Shown in pieces: positions 36,365 to 48,329 of a DNA stretch of 64,000 nucleotides. How positions within the stretch are numbered: the stretch's first letter is position 1; the number at the start of each line of letters is the position of its first letter. The translations under genes and the position numbers were made by a program. Below the pieces are notes generated by a model that worked only from the letters and a program-made list of their open reading frames with translations, did no database searches and was not told the DNA's origin. The stretch is from Bryoerythrophyllum caledonicum (lineage: Eukaryota > Streptophyta > Bryopsida > Pottiales > Pottiaceae): contig OZ020518.1 of the NCBI GenBank assembly GCA_963971425.1, positions 9,403,989 to 9,467,988 on the forward strand. Direction: 5' to 3'.

Positions 36365-37997
36365 CAGCAGAGAAGTTCAGCCGCGGTCAAGCCCGCCCTC
36401 GAAACAGACACCGTATGTAGGCCCAGTCTCGGAAAAGACAAAGTGCTGAAGCGCTTATCCAGGGAGGAACAAAACAAGCCCCAAGTCGCGGACAAGTTAG
36501 ACACAAGGCAACACACACCAACAGAGAAAGACCAAAGGTGGACGCCTCCACAGAGCTCAACAGAGGCAGCCCGAGCCAGAGAACCCGCAGTGCCCACTGA
36601 CAGCAGCCCGAGGCATCCACGAACAGTGCCGCTGACACTGACAACTCGACCAAGACCTGCGACCCAGACACAAGAGACTGCAACACAAGGAAGATTAACG
36701 TCCCAACGTAACTCTCACCAAGGCACAACAACAAGGAAAAATAACAACAGAGAATTAACCAAGGAGATACTAGACGAGCAACAACAAAGCCGACACGAAA
36801 GTCCAACAGTCCAAGTATCAGCTCCAGCTACACAGATAAACCCACTTCCCTCCTCTTTTCTTTCTTATAAAAATCACGCTCTATTTATCATTGCAACTCA
36901 CACACATTATGTACTCACAAAAACTGCACTAAAATCACAAAGCACTCACATAAGGCTTAGTCACATATCTTCCCCTAGATCCGAACCTAACTCTACTACA
37001 GAAAAGAAGTTACGAGAGAGCTGGTTGTGGTGGTACTTCTTGAATGTGCCACTTAGAGCAGACACCTGCAAGCAACAAAACGTACCAACACGTCAAGAAT
37101 GGAGCTTAAGAGAAAAGGCCAAGATTAAGAAGGGAGACCGCACGGTACCAAGAAGAAAAGACCACAACAAGAGGTAACCTCAAAATTCCAACAACAACAC
37201 ACAGCACAAGAGGCGTGCTCATTTTTGGAGCTCCAGAAACGGTGCAGACAACACGAACAGAGAAGAAATCAGAAGACATAGAACCGGCGAGATCAAGACT
37301 CAGCTGCATCAAGACAAACAGAACAAGAGGAGTTAGGTCCCCATGCACCCAACACCAACAATCGACGCTCGAACGTACAGGAGCCAAAAACATGAGAATA
37401 GGAGTCAAGAACAGGAGCCAAGAACATGAGCCAAGAACAAGAATCCACGAAACACGCAGCACCAACGTACCGAAGAACTCCGGGCGGCTGCCAATCCAGG
37501 GAGAGAGGAGCCCGCCGAAGACGAAAATAAGAACCGAAGAGCAGAATGTCGCCCTCCCCACAAACGCTCCACACTTGCCAAAGAGCATAGGAACCCCCTG
37601 CACACATAATACCAACACACATCAGCGGCCACCTCAAGAAAAGGAGGACACATCACACACATGAACAAGAAGAGAAGATCGACACAAGGGATCAGCAGTA
37701 GAAAACCCTGACATCATCACCTCAACCGCTCATAACTCGTGGCAGCGAAGAGAAGACCCCCACAAACTCAGCGACAATGTCCAGCAGCCATCGATTCAGA
37801 AGAAAAAGAGCCCGCCACACACAAGGAAGATACGAGTCCCCCGCAAACCCTGTGCAAACAAACAGAAGCCGCCACCTCAAAGAAGGGAGAGCTCGCCGCA
37901 CCGAAGTCCCAAAAAAGTCGAGCAACAAACAAGTTCTACGGCAGCAGGAGTCCTCGACGCCTTTACACCACACGGACACACGCCAACCAGCGCTGAT
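36365..37997 (+). other. Probable 5' leader of the LINE
   Basis: A/C-rich and low in T, with overlapping short ORFs but no conserved domain. Short repeats of 'aggagccaagaacatgag' type occur at 37379-37440. The ORF of 244 codons at 36443-37177 is rich in Thr, Gln and Arg and may be a chance result of composition. Confidence 0.5.
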
Positions 37998-39865
37998 ATG
38001 CAATCGAAGGAGCGCCAAGCACGAAAGGGACGCAGAATCCTTGCAGGAGAGAAGGAGCGCCAAAGTAGAAGCAAGAATCCTCCCTCCAACGGCAGCGAGC
38101 CAGAGCCCCAGTTTAGCCCGAGCCGACCCTCAAACTCCACACCCACTGGAATCAGAAGGACGCCAACTCCAAGCCCCACTCCGGTTCACCTCGCCTCGCA
38201 TCACTCCAGTAACCAGGTAAGTCCCAAATCCAATATGGCAGGATATTCCAAGGGCAATCCCGACACAGAGATGGAGGTGGAATCACTGGAGGAAAGTCCA
38301 GCCAGGGTCCAGAAATCAAAGGCAGCAAGGAAAGGTGAAGAAACTACAAGCACTAACAAGAAGAGCAGAGCTTCCCCATCCGAAAAAGGTAAGTACACTC
38401 AAACACCCGAATTAACTAAGTTCAAATTTTGGTTGGGCTTCCAAGCCATGGAGGCCTTAGCGGTGGAAGGAGAGGAGGAACTCTATAGCGGCGAAAAGGT
38501 GGCGGACATGATGACAAGAGGTATGCGCAAGGAAGAAGCGGAAGAGGTAAGCGAAGCAAGAATTGCGTTTCCTAGGATTCGACAAACCCTTTATCCCATG
38601 TCATTAAAAGGAATTGAGGGACAATATTTTAATTTAATCCAAATCCCACATGACATCAAGATTAATGAGAAGTCTGGTCTATCCCTTGATTACCACGTCG
38701 CAATTCACTTTGAACTCCCTAAAACACCTCTCATGCATGATATTGTTAAGAAGATGGTTCTTGAAAGGCTCAATAAAATGGACATAATACTTGGAAAAAA
38801 CATCGTAGATCCACTAGTAATTCAATGTTTGAGCATCAAAAAAGGAGGGAGGAAAGGAGTTTGGAGTGGGAGTATTAAAATGCACTTGCTCAAACCCAAA
38901 TACGATGGTCTATTACTCTTGAAGGGCATTAGGCCATTTATCCTTGAAATTGATGATAAGCTTATCGTTGGGAAAGTATGCAAGGCCTACCTTGGAATTG
39001 CAAAAGGTGCTAACCTTTCTGTGAAAGTCAAGAGTGAGAACTTGATGGATTTTTCAGCCCAAGCCTTCTTTAAGGAAATCCTTGATAGTAGCTTCCACCG
39101 TGGGCACAAATTCAAAATCTCCGGTGTGCAAAAGGCCATGGAGATGCACATGCATTTATCATTGCCACAACACCGCTCCAAACAAAGAAGATGCTAGCAC
39201 ACCACTTTGCCGTGAGAGGGGAGGTGGTGCAAGCAAAACAAGTACAAGACAACAAAAGTACCAACGGTGGGGTAGAGACCAAAGCAAGGAAAGAAGCCCT
39301 TACCCTAACTCTCTCCCCTCTCCCTATTCATCTTGATGTTATGAATACCTCTCATGAAATTTATAAAATTATGGGAGGAGCTAGCGTAAGAAACATTTGG
39401 TTCCACAAAGAAGATGGAAATTGTCACAATGGTAACGCCAATGTTCTTTGTGCTAACCCTATTGTGTATAGGACCTTTGTCCACAAAACCTATGTCATGA
39501 ATGGCAACTATGTGGATTTTGCACCACATAGAAGGAGCTTAGAAGGCATCAACCGTCCCAGCGAAGGTGAAGTAAAGAGCTTTGGCTTTGATGATATCAA
39601 CACCGCAATTATCAACACCATCTCCACCTATACTTTGCAAGACAAGAACGAGACTATCGCCAAGGAAGATATGGTGGAACTCTTGGAGAACAACAACAAA
39701 AAGATTAGAAAGGAGAATTGTAAATATACCGACAAAATGCACAAAGAACTCAAGGGGGAGATGGAAAACCTACAAGATGCATTGTTTGGAGTACTCAAAA
39801 GCATGTCCGTCATAACGGGGAAGAAGAACCTATTACTTGAAGACAAGGACCCATTGAACATGTGA
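37998..39865 (+). CDS. LINE ORF1-type protein, split by a frameshift
   Basis: Probably the RNA-binding ORF1 protein of the element. The first part (37998-39197, 399 codons) has a disordered basic/Ser/Pro N-terminus (about 1-135) and then a folded region of about 250 residues beginning LTKFKFWLGFQAMEALA. The second part (39191-39865, 224 codons) continues with a folded stretch (IWFHKEDGNCHNGNANVLC) and a charged, likely coiled-coil tail (IAKEDMVELLENNNKK...). The two parts overlap at 'atgctag', where the stop of the first and an ATG of the second share bases. Either a one-base shift broke one ORF, or the second is reached by termination-reinitiation. I cannot name the fold. Confidence 0.6.
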
Positions 39866-40529
39866 AGAAACAAGACTACACGGTAATCATTAGTTACCAT
39901 ACTAAAAACCACAAGTACAACACTTGGTATAGAAAAGACTACAATACATATCATAGAATACAAGTACTTAGACACATAGTAGTATACGAGTACAAAACAT
40001 CAAAAAATGTATGTGGTATTATACTGAATACATACACTATTACAAAAAAATACACACTATACTCAATACAAAAACCACCTCCAAAAATGCATACGTACAA
40101 AAAACATACAAGTACACAAACACATCCATAAAAACAAAACTCACAAAAAACCGCATGCACATCAAACAACACATACACCTATACAACAAGAACACCCCAC
40201 CAGGAATACTAATATAAAAACATACTCCAAAACCACATATACATACAAAAAAACACATGCTAACACCCATACACATACACACACAAAACACACAAACACA
40301 AACATATATAACAACACATACAAATACACCATCAATACACCCACAAACATACACACATCTATACAAAAACACATGCACAAAAACATACACAACAAAGCTT
40401 ATACACACAAAACATACATAAATATCAAGTATAAACACAGGCAGATACAGACAAAAACAAAAACAAAAACACCAAAAAACACTACCTACAACAACAAAAA
40501 TAAAATCTTTTCAATTAAATACATAAACA
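39866..40529 (+). other. A/C-rich spacer between ORF1 and ORF2
   Basis: Nearly devoid of G, with runs such as 'acacacatac'. Open reading arises from composition alone. No domain seen. Confidence 0.6.
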
Positions 40530-40862
40530 AAAGAAAAAATGCCAAAATATACTCCATACCATACTCCATCAGAATACACCCAGAATATAAATACATTGCC
40601 CAAACACTCTCATCTCTCATAAACAACACACATACTCAACATCAATTTACATATTCATACGCCACCCGATACATCCCTCAACATAACTCGCACCTCCCAT
40701 CACATACCCTATATGCCCTAATAAACACTATATACCCTATTAGAAATGACTACAACCGCCTATTAGACCCACAAAATCCAAAAATTACTCAATGGACCAA
40801 CACACTACCAAAAACCCTTGCCGAATCAGAGAATCCCCCTGAAATACACGGCAACACCTCTT
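40530..40862 (+). repeat. First copy of a duplicated ORF2 N-terminal domain
   Basis: The frame at 40373-40972 encodes KNAKIYSIPYSIRIHPEY...HTLYALINTI...QWTNTLPKTL. The same pattern returns downstream of the 2A motif at 41290-41625 as KNAKIYFIPNTIRLQPEY...HILYALVVTI...TWTNTLLQTL. The offset is about 760 bp, so a domain of about 110 residues is tandemly duplicated. The first copy is in a different frame from the main ORF2 and no 2A motif precedes it. The function is unknown. Confidence 0.75.
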
Positions 40863-41228
40863 CAAACACTAAAACATATACAAATATTATTACACATAAT
40901 AACCACACACACATACGGCCAAACACAACCACAAAAACATACACACAAACATACATACCTATACAACATTAATAAAACAAAAACCACTATGCAAATAAAC
41001 ACAAGGACACCAAAAAAAATCATCATCATCAAAAAATCAAAAACAAATCCACCCACTAAAAGAAGAAATAAAAAAGCCATTCCCCACATCCAAAATACAA
41101 ACACCCACCTCCCCCCAAACAAACAAAACTTTTGTAACATAATAAATCCCCAAAAAATCATACGAAAAACAAAAACTCTAAAATATAGCACTAAACATAC
41201 ATATCACAAACTTCTACTACTCTTAGGA

Positions 41229-41255
41229 GGAGATATAGAAACCAACCCGGGACCC
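41229..41255 (+). other. 2A-type ribosome-skipping motif GDIETNPGP in LINE ORF2
   Basis: The ORF2 frame reads LLLLLGGDIETNPGP then Met. It matches the D-(V/I)-E-x-N-P-G-P consensus, at which the ribosome fails to join Gly to Pro and so releases the upstream peptide and continues. A hydrophobic Leu run precedes it, as in active 2A sequences. Such motifs are known at the ORF2 N-terminus of some animal and trypanosome non-LTR elements. Here it would separate a leader peptide from the endonuclease-RT protein. Confidence 0.9.
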
Positions 41256-41893
41256 ATGCCTAATATACTAAAAAGACACCCTACATCACACAAGAAAAAT
41301 GCAAAAATATACTTCATACCTAATACCATAAGATTACAACCGGAATATGGACACATTGCAAAATCCTTCGCACCCGTCCTAAAAAACACACATACACTAC
41401 ACCACACACTTAACACTACACACCCAAACATTGCCCAATACATACAACAAAAAAGCACACATCCACCACCCCACATCCTATATGCCTTAGTAGTCACTAT
41501 TCACCCACAAATAGATAAATGTAACCATCTCCTAAGCCCACAAAATTCGAACACAACTACATGGACCAATACACTCCTACAAACTCTACTAAATTTACAA
41601 AACCCACCAGAACGACACATTCACATCCCACATCCTTACATAAAGTTCCTAGAAGACAACCAAAATATTATAAATCATGAAAACTCAATACATAAGGAAC
41701 TATATAGTTTTTTACATAGTCATACCATACTTCCCTCAAATGAAACAATAAAACTAAAATTCCCTTACCTCCCTAATAATCTCATTAACGAATCATTAAA
41801 ATGTTTAGACCCCATACCAGAATACATCCATCCACCTCCACCACCTCCCTACATCCCACCACAAAATCAAAATCTTAGATCAAATCAAGAAAA

Positions 41894-42660
41894 TACATAC
41901 ATAATCACATGGAATGCCTCCTCTCTAAACACTGCCCTCCCTAGTTTACAAACTTTGGTCACAAACACAGACACACCACCAGCCCTCATAGTCATACAAG
42001 AAACAAAATTATCTGCCACAAAATCTACAAAATACATACAAAATATTTTTCAAAACTATAAACTCATCTTTAATGATACACATGCACTCACAAGATGCAT
42101 TCAACAATGGAGACCATACACACCGGGGCAAGGTGGCCTCCTTACACTAATACACAAAAAACATGCCTTCCCGGGCAACATCAACAAAATTCCTACCCCA
42201 ATGCACATATCACCTTACATTCAAATAATCAAAATTACAAATCACCCACTACAACCATGGTTAATCTTTCACATGTATATGCCATCTCATCCTGAAGATA
42301 CTAGATTTATCATAGACATACAAAACATTATTACAACTCAAATTAATAATAACCCCAACCACACATACCTATTATGTAGAGACTTTAACAGAGACATAGC
42401 ATTAATTGGTCGCCAAAATGGAAATCATAACACCCCCCCTCAACCCATTGATTACCAATGGCGCCGCTTCACAGAAAACTTAAACTTTACCTACATCAAC
42501 ACCGATACACAATTCTCTCGACAAGGTGGATACAACTATAGTGATTGGAGTCTAGTAGATGGATTCTATATAAATACATACAACAATACACAATGCACTT
42601 CTACAACAAACAAGGATATTATTCTCAACTCGGACCACTCACCTATTCAATTACACATCC
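41894..42660 (+). other. APE-type endonuclease domain of LINE ORF2
   Basis: The motifs fall in order: ITWNASS (asparagine motif), VIQETKL (catalytic Glu), MYMPSHP, LLCRDFNRD (usual GDFN, here with Cys-Arg before Asp-Phe-Asn), SLVDGFYIN and NSDHSPI (catalytic Asp-His). This nuclease nicks target DNA for target-primed reverse transcription. The GDFN change may weaken it. Confidence 0.88.
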
Positions 42661-43589
42661 CAAATAACACATTAATTAATAGAATTCCTACAAATCCAAG
42701 CAACAACACTATACGCATAATCAACCCCATTCCAAAAAACAATATAGAAAAATTCAATACAAATTTCTTTGAAGAAAACTCCATAAAAATAGACTCCCTC
42801 ATAAACACTCTTAAAAATAATAGCCAACTATCACAAATACAATGGCAAGAAGCATGCCATACCCTAGACAAACTCATCAATGAAATCTCCAACACACTAG
42901 AACAAACCTGTAAAGCCCACCCACTACCTCAAATGACAAACAGAACTTCCCAACAAGGCGGATATTTACCCCGTAAACTTTCTAAAACTTGGAAACAACA
43001 CTTAACTACATACCATGTTATACAGAAAACCATTAGAATAATAAAAAACAACCCTCGATGGCGTAATCACCCCATATGCAATGAACTCTTAACTCTACAA
43101 CACACTCAAATTCCTACCCCGCTGCCTCCGGATCTACCCCACGATACATGTATAAAAAATATCGCACTAATTGCAAAAAACGCCAACATACAAGCGAGAA
43201 AAATAACCTCTAAATACACCAAAGATAACATTAAAAAATCCATCTCAAAATACAGACAATTATACAAAAATAGCCCCAAAAAAATTAATAGAAAAGTCTT
43301 TAAAAACCTCGAATCTCCACCAATGGACTGTATCACAGATCAATATAATAATATTCTAACCAGCCCCGAAGACATTGCGAATGAAATATTCAACCAACAA
43401 ACAAAAATCAATAGACCATCAGTACCAACATGTAATTATCAACCACAACATCCAATTAAATGTACATGTGCCGTATGTCAATACCCATGGCATGACCTTG
43501 ATGGATTTACCTTTGACAAACGGGGCGAACCAGAAATCCCGCTACATAAATACTTCAACAGAGCCACATACGATACATGCCTGCAAAAT

Positions 43590-44560
43590 CTTGGTAACAA
43601 CAAAACCCCAGGCCCAGATTGCATACCAAACTCAATACTCAAAAACATGCCTCCAAGATTCCACATACTACTATTCATGTTTTTTTATCACTGCTATAAA
43701 CAAAAACAAATACTGACCTCATGGAAATCAAGTGCAACAATTTTACTATACAAAAAAGGTTTTCCATCCATGCTACTCAATCATAGACCAATTGCACTTG
43801 TCAACACAATATATAAACTCTTCACTAGTACACTCACCTATATACTATCCTCATACGATGAAAAATACAAAATCCTACATGAAAGCCAAGAAGGATTTAG
43901 AGCAGAGAGAAGTACCGCTCGACAAATACAAACTATCATAGCCGCACTAGAAGACGCAAGATTTACTAATCAAGATATATACATATTATACGTTGACTTT
44001 AAAAATGCCTTTGGCTCAATAAACCATGCTCGACTACTAGCCATAATGATGGATCTTGGTTCCCAAAAGATGCAACCACACTTGTTGGAAACATATACTC
44101 CCAATCATCCATTTGTTATATTGGTGAACACTTTGGAAGAACAAAACCTATACCTATTCAAAGAGGAACTATACAAGGGGACACCCTTAGCTCATACTAA
44201 TTCATTATTTTCTTAGAACCACTATTCAGATGGCTAGAACGAGGAAACAATGGATACACTTTTGGAACATCACAAGTCACAATAAACTCTGCCGCATACG
44301 CGGATGACCTCGCCGCCATAACTAACAAAATCAAATCTATCCAGATACAGCTCAATAAAATTGATAGATATTGCAAATGGACCGGTATGGACATAGGTGT
44401 CCCAAAATGTGCCGCTACCGGATGCCCTAACAAATCCAAATTGAACCCTACCACTTTCAAAGCCTTAATGCAAGTTTCTAACATTAACTACCGCAATCAA
44501 CCAATCCCTTTTCTACACCAAAATGAACCATACATATACTTAGGAACAAATCTTGTTCCC
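43590..44560 (+). other. Reverse transcriptase domain of LINE ORF2
   Basis: Finger and palm motifs: NKTPGPDCIPNSILK, SATILLYKKG, NHRPIALVNTIYKL, SQEGFRAERSTARQ and YVDFKNAFGSINH (motif A, catalytic Asp). After the frameshift near 44058 come QRGTIQGDTLSS (motif B) and AAYADDLAA (motif C, near 44297-44310), then TGMDIGVPKCAA (motif D/E region). All core motifs are present but split by one shift and one stop. Confidence 0.9.
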
Positions 44561-46059
44561 TCGCTAAATGGAAAATCCAAATTCACACTACAACCACAAA
44601 ACTCATCAAACAATGCAAAGAACTAACAACATGTCCGGCCACCATGAAACAAAAAATAAAAATGGTTGACACCGTACTACGCCCAGGTCTGGCATACAGT
44701 TTCTACAGTGTACCATACTCTATACCAGCCATAAAAAAACTTGACCAACAAATAGTAGCCATACAAAAAACTATATGTGGATTACCAAAATGTATGTCAA
44801 ATGCAATAACCCAACTCCCACATAACCTATTTGGACTTGAAGCTTTCTCCCTCAAAAATGCATATGTCCGATGTATTGGTGAACAACTACAAAATGCTCT
44901 AAACGATAAAGGCACACTTGGAAAAATATATAATGGATTAATTCATTATGTCCTTGCCCAATATGGTGGTGCCGAAAACACACCCAGAATCAAAAAAAGT
45001 GACTACATAAGATCACCAATAACACGAACATTCTTCTTATTAAAACACATAGCTAAAGTCCACCTTAAAAGTACGCTCCCAAACTTCCTCATTAATCCTA
45101 CATCACTAGAAACAATATGGCACCAAGAAACACTAAATCACAACACACTTAATGCCCAACTCTTCCAAAAGCTACTACAAAAATTCCTATCAAAAAATAT
45201 TTTCGAACTAAAACAAATTACTTTCCCTAACGGCACACAAATCATGAACAATGAGGAATTCAAAAACTACCACTTCACCCCATCCAAATTATTAAAAAGT
45301 GCTATAAATATTGCCAAACGACTATTTTGCCACTCTACATGCCCCACTCCATGTCATTCCCCTTGAAACATACACCCATACTCCTATATACTTAAAGACA
45401 CATTCATCACCTTCAACAATAGCATCACCCCAAGAAATATCCCCCCACCAACTAATCCCCCTAACCCCCCACATCCACACCATCCCCGCCCCCCAACGCA
45501 CATCTCCAAAAACCCTATCGCTTATCCCATTAACAATATCATATACCACAAACATATCCAACATGCAGACACAAATAACATACAAAACACCTACACAAAA
45601 TATCTATGCCAATGGCAACACAATGATAACACATACAATAAATGACTTCCCCAACGAGACCTATTTCCACGACATGACACCAATACCTCCACACATAACA
45701 TTGAAAAATTAAAACAATACTACCAAAAAACTCAAAACAAAATTTACTCGAACATCATCCTAGCCCACCACCCCCAAGAACAATTCTCAGACTCTAGATC
45801 CGTAACACCACCCATAGTTATTCCACTCCTAAACATCTATATAGTAGAATGCAACCCCGAAAATAATATCCTTACATCCTCAAACACGATTAAAATATAC
45901 AACAATCAAGCACAGCTATATGAAGAAAATGGCCGACATTTGCACACTACCCCCGTTACTCGACTCCAATGGCTATGGAACCAATACAATACAAAACTAT
46001 AAACTCCTACGAACATTGAACCAACGATCCAATCCTTTGAAACCGAATTAATTTGGCTA

Positions 46060-46550
46060 TAACAAAGGTATAAATACCGAATACCAAAAAATGACCCCCT
46101 CAAAAATGCGCAGTACACAATACCCACACCCATTCTAGACTCACTAATCTCATCCTTTAACATCGAACAATCATATTTTTCCTCCCCGGTCACATGTTCT
46201 ACCAAACTAAAAAAATTCTACTCACCATATGAACGAGACAAAATATTCGGTTCCTTGGGAAAGGCCTTTGACCACAAATGGACCAGTAATGGTGTAGCTT
46301 ACCCCCACAACGAGAAGGAAATGAAACAAGCAATACATTGGGCTCGACTTGCCGCCAAACATGATCCAAACAACACAAATACAATCATCATCACACCGAA
46401 CATCAATTGGTACCAAAACAATAACCAACACTCAAATCCATTTCCAGACTCCCATATCATTGCATTATTTGAAGCAGACTCAATACCATACGAAGAACCT
46501 ACCATCCCGCCCGAGCTAAAAAAAACCCAAATAGAGCCATCTACATTACA
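46060..46550 (+). other. ORF2 linker domain, possibly Dam-methylase-like fold
   Basis: Between RT and RNase H the frame encodes a compact region: KKFYSPYERDKIFGSLGKAF, then HKWTSNGVAYPHNEKEM, ARLAAKHD, TIIITPNINWYQNN and SHIIALFEADSIPYEEP. The pattern (FG...AF..W.....YP......A..A......II.P...WY) recalls the N6-adenine methylase-like domain seen in some retroelements, with YPHN where NPPY would be. This is a weak resemblance and an inference only. Confidence 0.3.
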
Positions 46551-46809
46551 AATACTATGTGTCCATCATCAAAATCAAACCCTCGGCACTCTAGAACAAC
46601 TTGCCGAACTTTCCTCCATATCAGACAATTTAAACATACATCGATTATACACAAAACTGGCCCCACCGACACCTATACAAACCCCCGTAAACCAAAGTAA
46701 AAACTTGTCAAAACTAAGCTATATCAATAATACATTAAACTACTTCATCACACCGCCCCCTCTCCCTAACTACCCAACTCATACCACACCAAAATTTAAC
46801 CCCGCACAT

Positions 46810-47240
46810 AGTTATTACACCGATGGCTCCTTTAAACCACCATAACAAATTAGCCCGGGATCTTGGCACAGAGAAAAAGCTGGTTATGGCATATATAATT
46901 CTACCAAGGAAATTAAACTAGCCAAAAGACTCCATGGACTACAAAATATCCTCAGAGCAGAACTCATGGCCATTCATAAAACACTACAAATCATCACAAC
47001 AAAATACAACAATGAACCCGCACATATATTCACGGATTGTATAAATGCACTCTACTTACTAAACACTCAAATAACACACCCTACATTTCACAATAGCCAC
47101 CCCGACCAAACCATACTAACATCAATGGTCCAAATGTTACAAAACCGCACACAAATCACAACCCTCCACAAAGTGAGAGCCCATGCCAACATTGATGGCA
47201 ACGAACAAGCAGACAAAATAGCAAAAGATAGGCGAGAAAA
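46810..47240 (+). other. RNase H domain of LINE ORF2
   Basis: The catalytic carboxylates are in order: YYTDGS (Asp), LRAELMAIHKTL (Glu), IFTDCINAL (Asp) and HANIDGNEQADKIA (His and Asp). It would remove template RNA during cDNA synthesis. A TAA at 46843-46845 lies between the first and second motifs. Confidence 0.88.
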
Positions 47241-47594
47241 AACACACAAAAATGCCAAAGACCCACACAAACATGCCCATTCCACCCCATACTACTTCCA
47301 AAAATAAAATTGGCCTTCCAAAGAAGATACCCCCGACAAAGGCCCAATTAGATTTTTGGGCATATACCTCAAAAAACAAGACCTCTACAACAACCTTGAT
47401 ACAATCTCAGAAAATATTCCTAACATAGAAAAATGGACTAACAATGATAACATAGACAATGAACTCTCTACAAATTTCTGGAAAAACCCCATCATCTCAG
47501 ACTCACAAATAACATGCCTCATCAAATTCCGAACGGGTCAATATATGGGAAACGCTTGCAAACAACTCTTCTTTGGAATAGAAAGATTTCCATT

Positions 47595-48130
47595 CATAAC
47601 ATGCCCCATATGCCTCTCAACGGACCCCGACACATGGCTTCATGTTCTACTCAAATGCCAAAACCATCACACACTCCCTAATTGTTAAAAGACATAATGA
47701 AGCGGTATGGGAAGTCCGAAACTAATCACCTCCTACAACAAATCGAGATGTTTTATACTAATGAACGTCGGCACCTTTAATAACAATCCACAAGAAAATA
47801 TGGTCCCTCCTTGGCTACTCCCATGCTCATGTGTGACCCAAAGATGTCATTGCAATGCTAGGCTCAAACCGGACATCCTCTGTGTTAGAGGTTTACCATA
47901 TAATGACCCGCCACCCGATAACATCAACCAAGAGTACACCATTCAATTCATTGAATTTACATATTGCAACGATAGATTTCCCCCGGAAACAATTCAAAAC
48001 AAAATAGACAAATACCAACCCCTCATTGATGACATCATAGCCCTTGGATGGAATGTGGACCCCCTTATTGTAATCACATTTGGTGCTCGTGTCACCACCT
48101 TTATCCCATCTATGAAAACTCTAGAGGATA
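47595..48130 (+). other. Zinc knuckle and restriction-like endonuclease of LINE ORF2
   Basis: CPIC...TWLHVLLKC (Cys-x2-Cys-x8-His-x4-Cys) is followed, in another frame, by LIVKRHNEAVWEV and then, back in a third frame (47707-48177), by ARLKPDILCVRG, IQFIEFTYCND and KIDKYQPL. The RHN, PD, (D/E) and K-x2-KY signatures match the restriction-like endonuclease of early-branching non-LTR elements such as R2. It sits at the C-terminus in an element that also has an APE nuclease. Confidence 0.7.
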
Positions 48131-48150
48131 CCTTCAAGATACCCATTGCT

Positions 48151-48239
48151 ATTAACACCATCGCTATTCAATATTAACACCATTAACACCATCGCTATTC
48201 AATATTAACAACATTAATACCATCGCTATTCAATATGCC
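48151..48239 (+). repeat. 31-bp repeat, three copies, at the 3' end of the LINE
   Basis: The unit begins ATTAACACCATCGCTATTC. Copies are at 48151-48181, 48182-48212 and 48213-48239, the last shortened. It overlaps the end of the nuclease frame. Short 3' repeats are common in non-LTR elements and arise during reverse transcription. Confidence 0.9.
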
Positions 48240-48329
48240 ATGACCATCTTACTTCATAAACGCAAAATTGAAAACAACCAAGCCCTTTCTGATACACAAG
48301 ACCCCCCTTCAATTCCTCCCCTGCCTTGA

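Larger units (their letters stand above)
40373..48177 (+). pseudogene. LINE ORF2 polyprotein, frameshifted and with nonsense codons
   Basis: The replication protein of the retrotransposon. The longest intact piece is 40818-44216 (1132 codons): 2A motif, APE domain and the reverse transcriptase fingers and palm. Near 44058 one T appears lost from a run (LG-FPKD context), shifting frame; then a TAA at about 44206 interrupts the SSY-FIIFLEPL stretch. A second shift lies near 44570 and another near 45340. 46255-47688 is a single frame broken only by TAA at 46843 and 47305. A last shift near 47670 separates the zinc knuckle from the C-terminal nuclease. Several of the stops could be CAA-to-TAA changes. 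Such damage rules out function without trans help. Confidence 0.88.

Noticed and set aside
36364-38179. Minus-strand ORFs up to 170 codons rich in Leu, Val and Cys
   Set aside because: They are the complement of the A/C-rich LINE leader. Composition explains the open reading.
39951-40438. Membrane-protein-like minus-strand ORFs rich in Val, Phe and Cys
   Set aside because: They are the complement of ACACAT-rich low-complexity DNA and not a transporter.
40100-40440. Telomere-like repeats
   Set aside because: The CACA-rich runs lack the plant telomere unit CCCTAAA in any regular order. They are part of the LINE's biased spacer.
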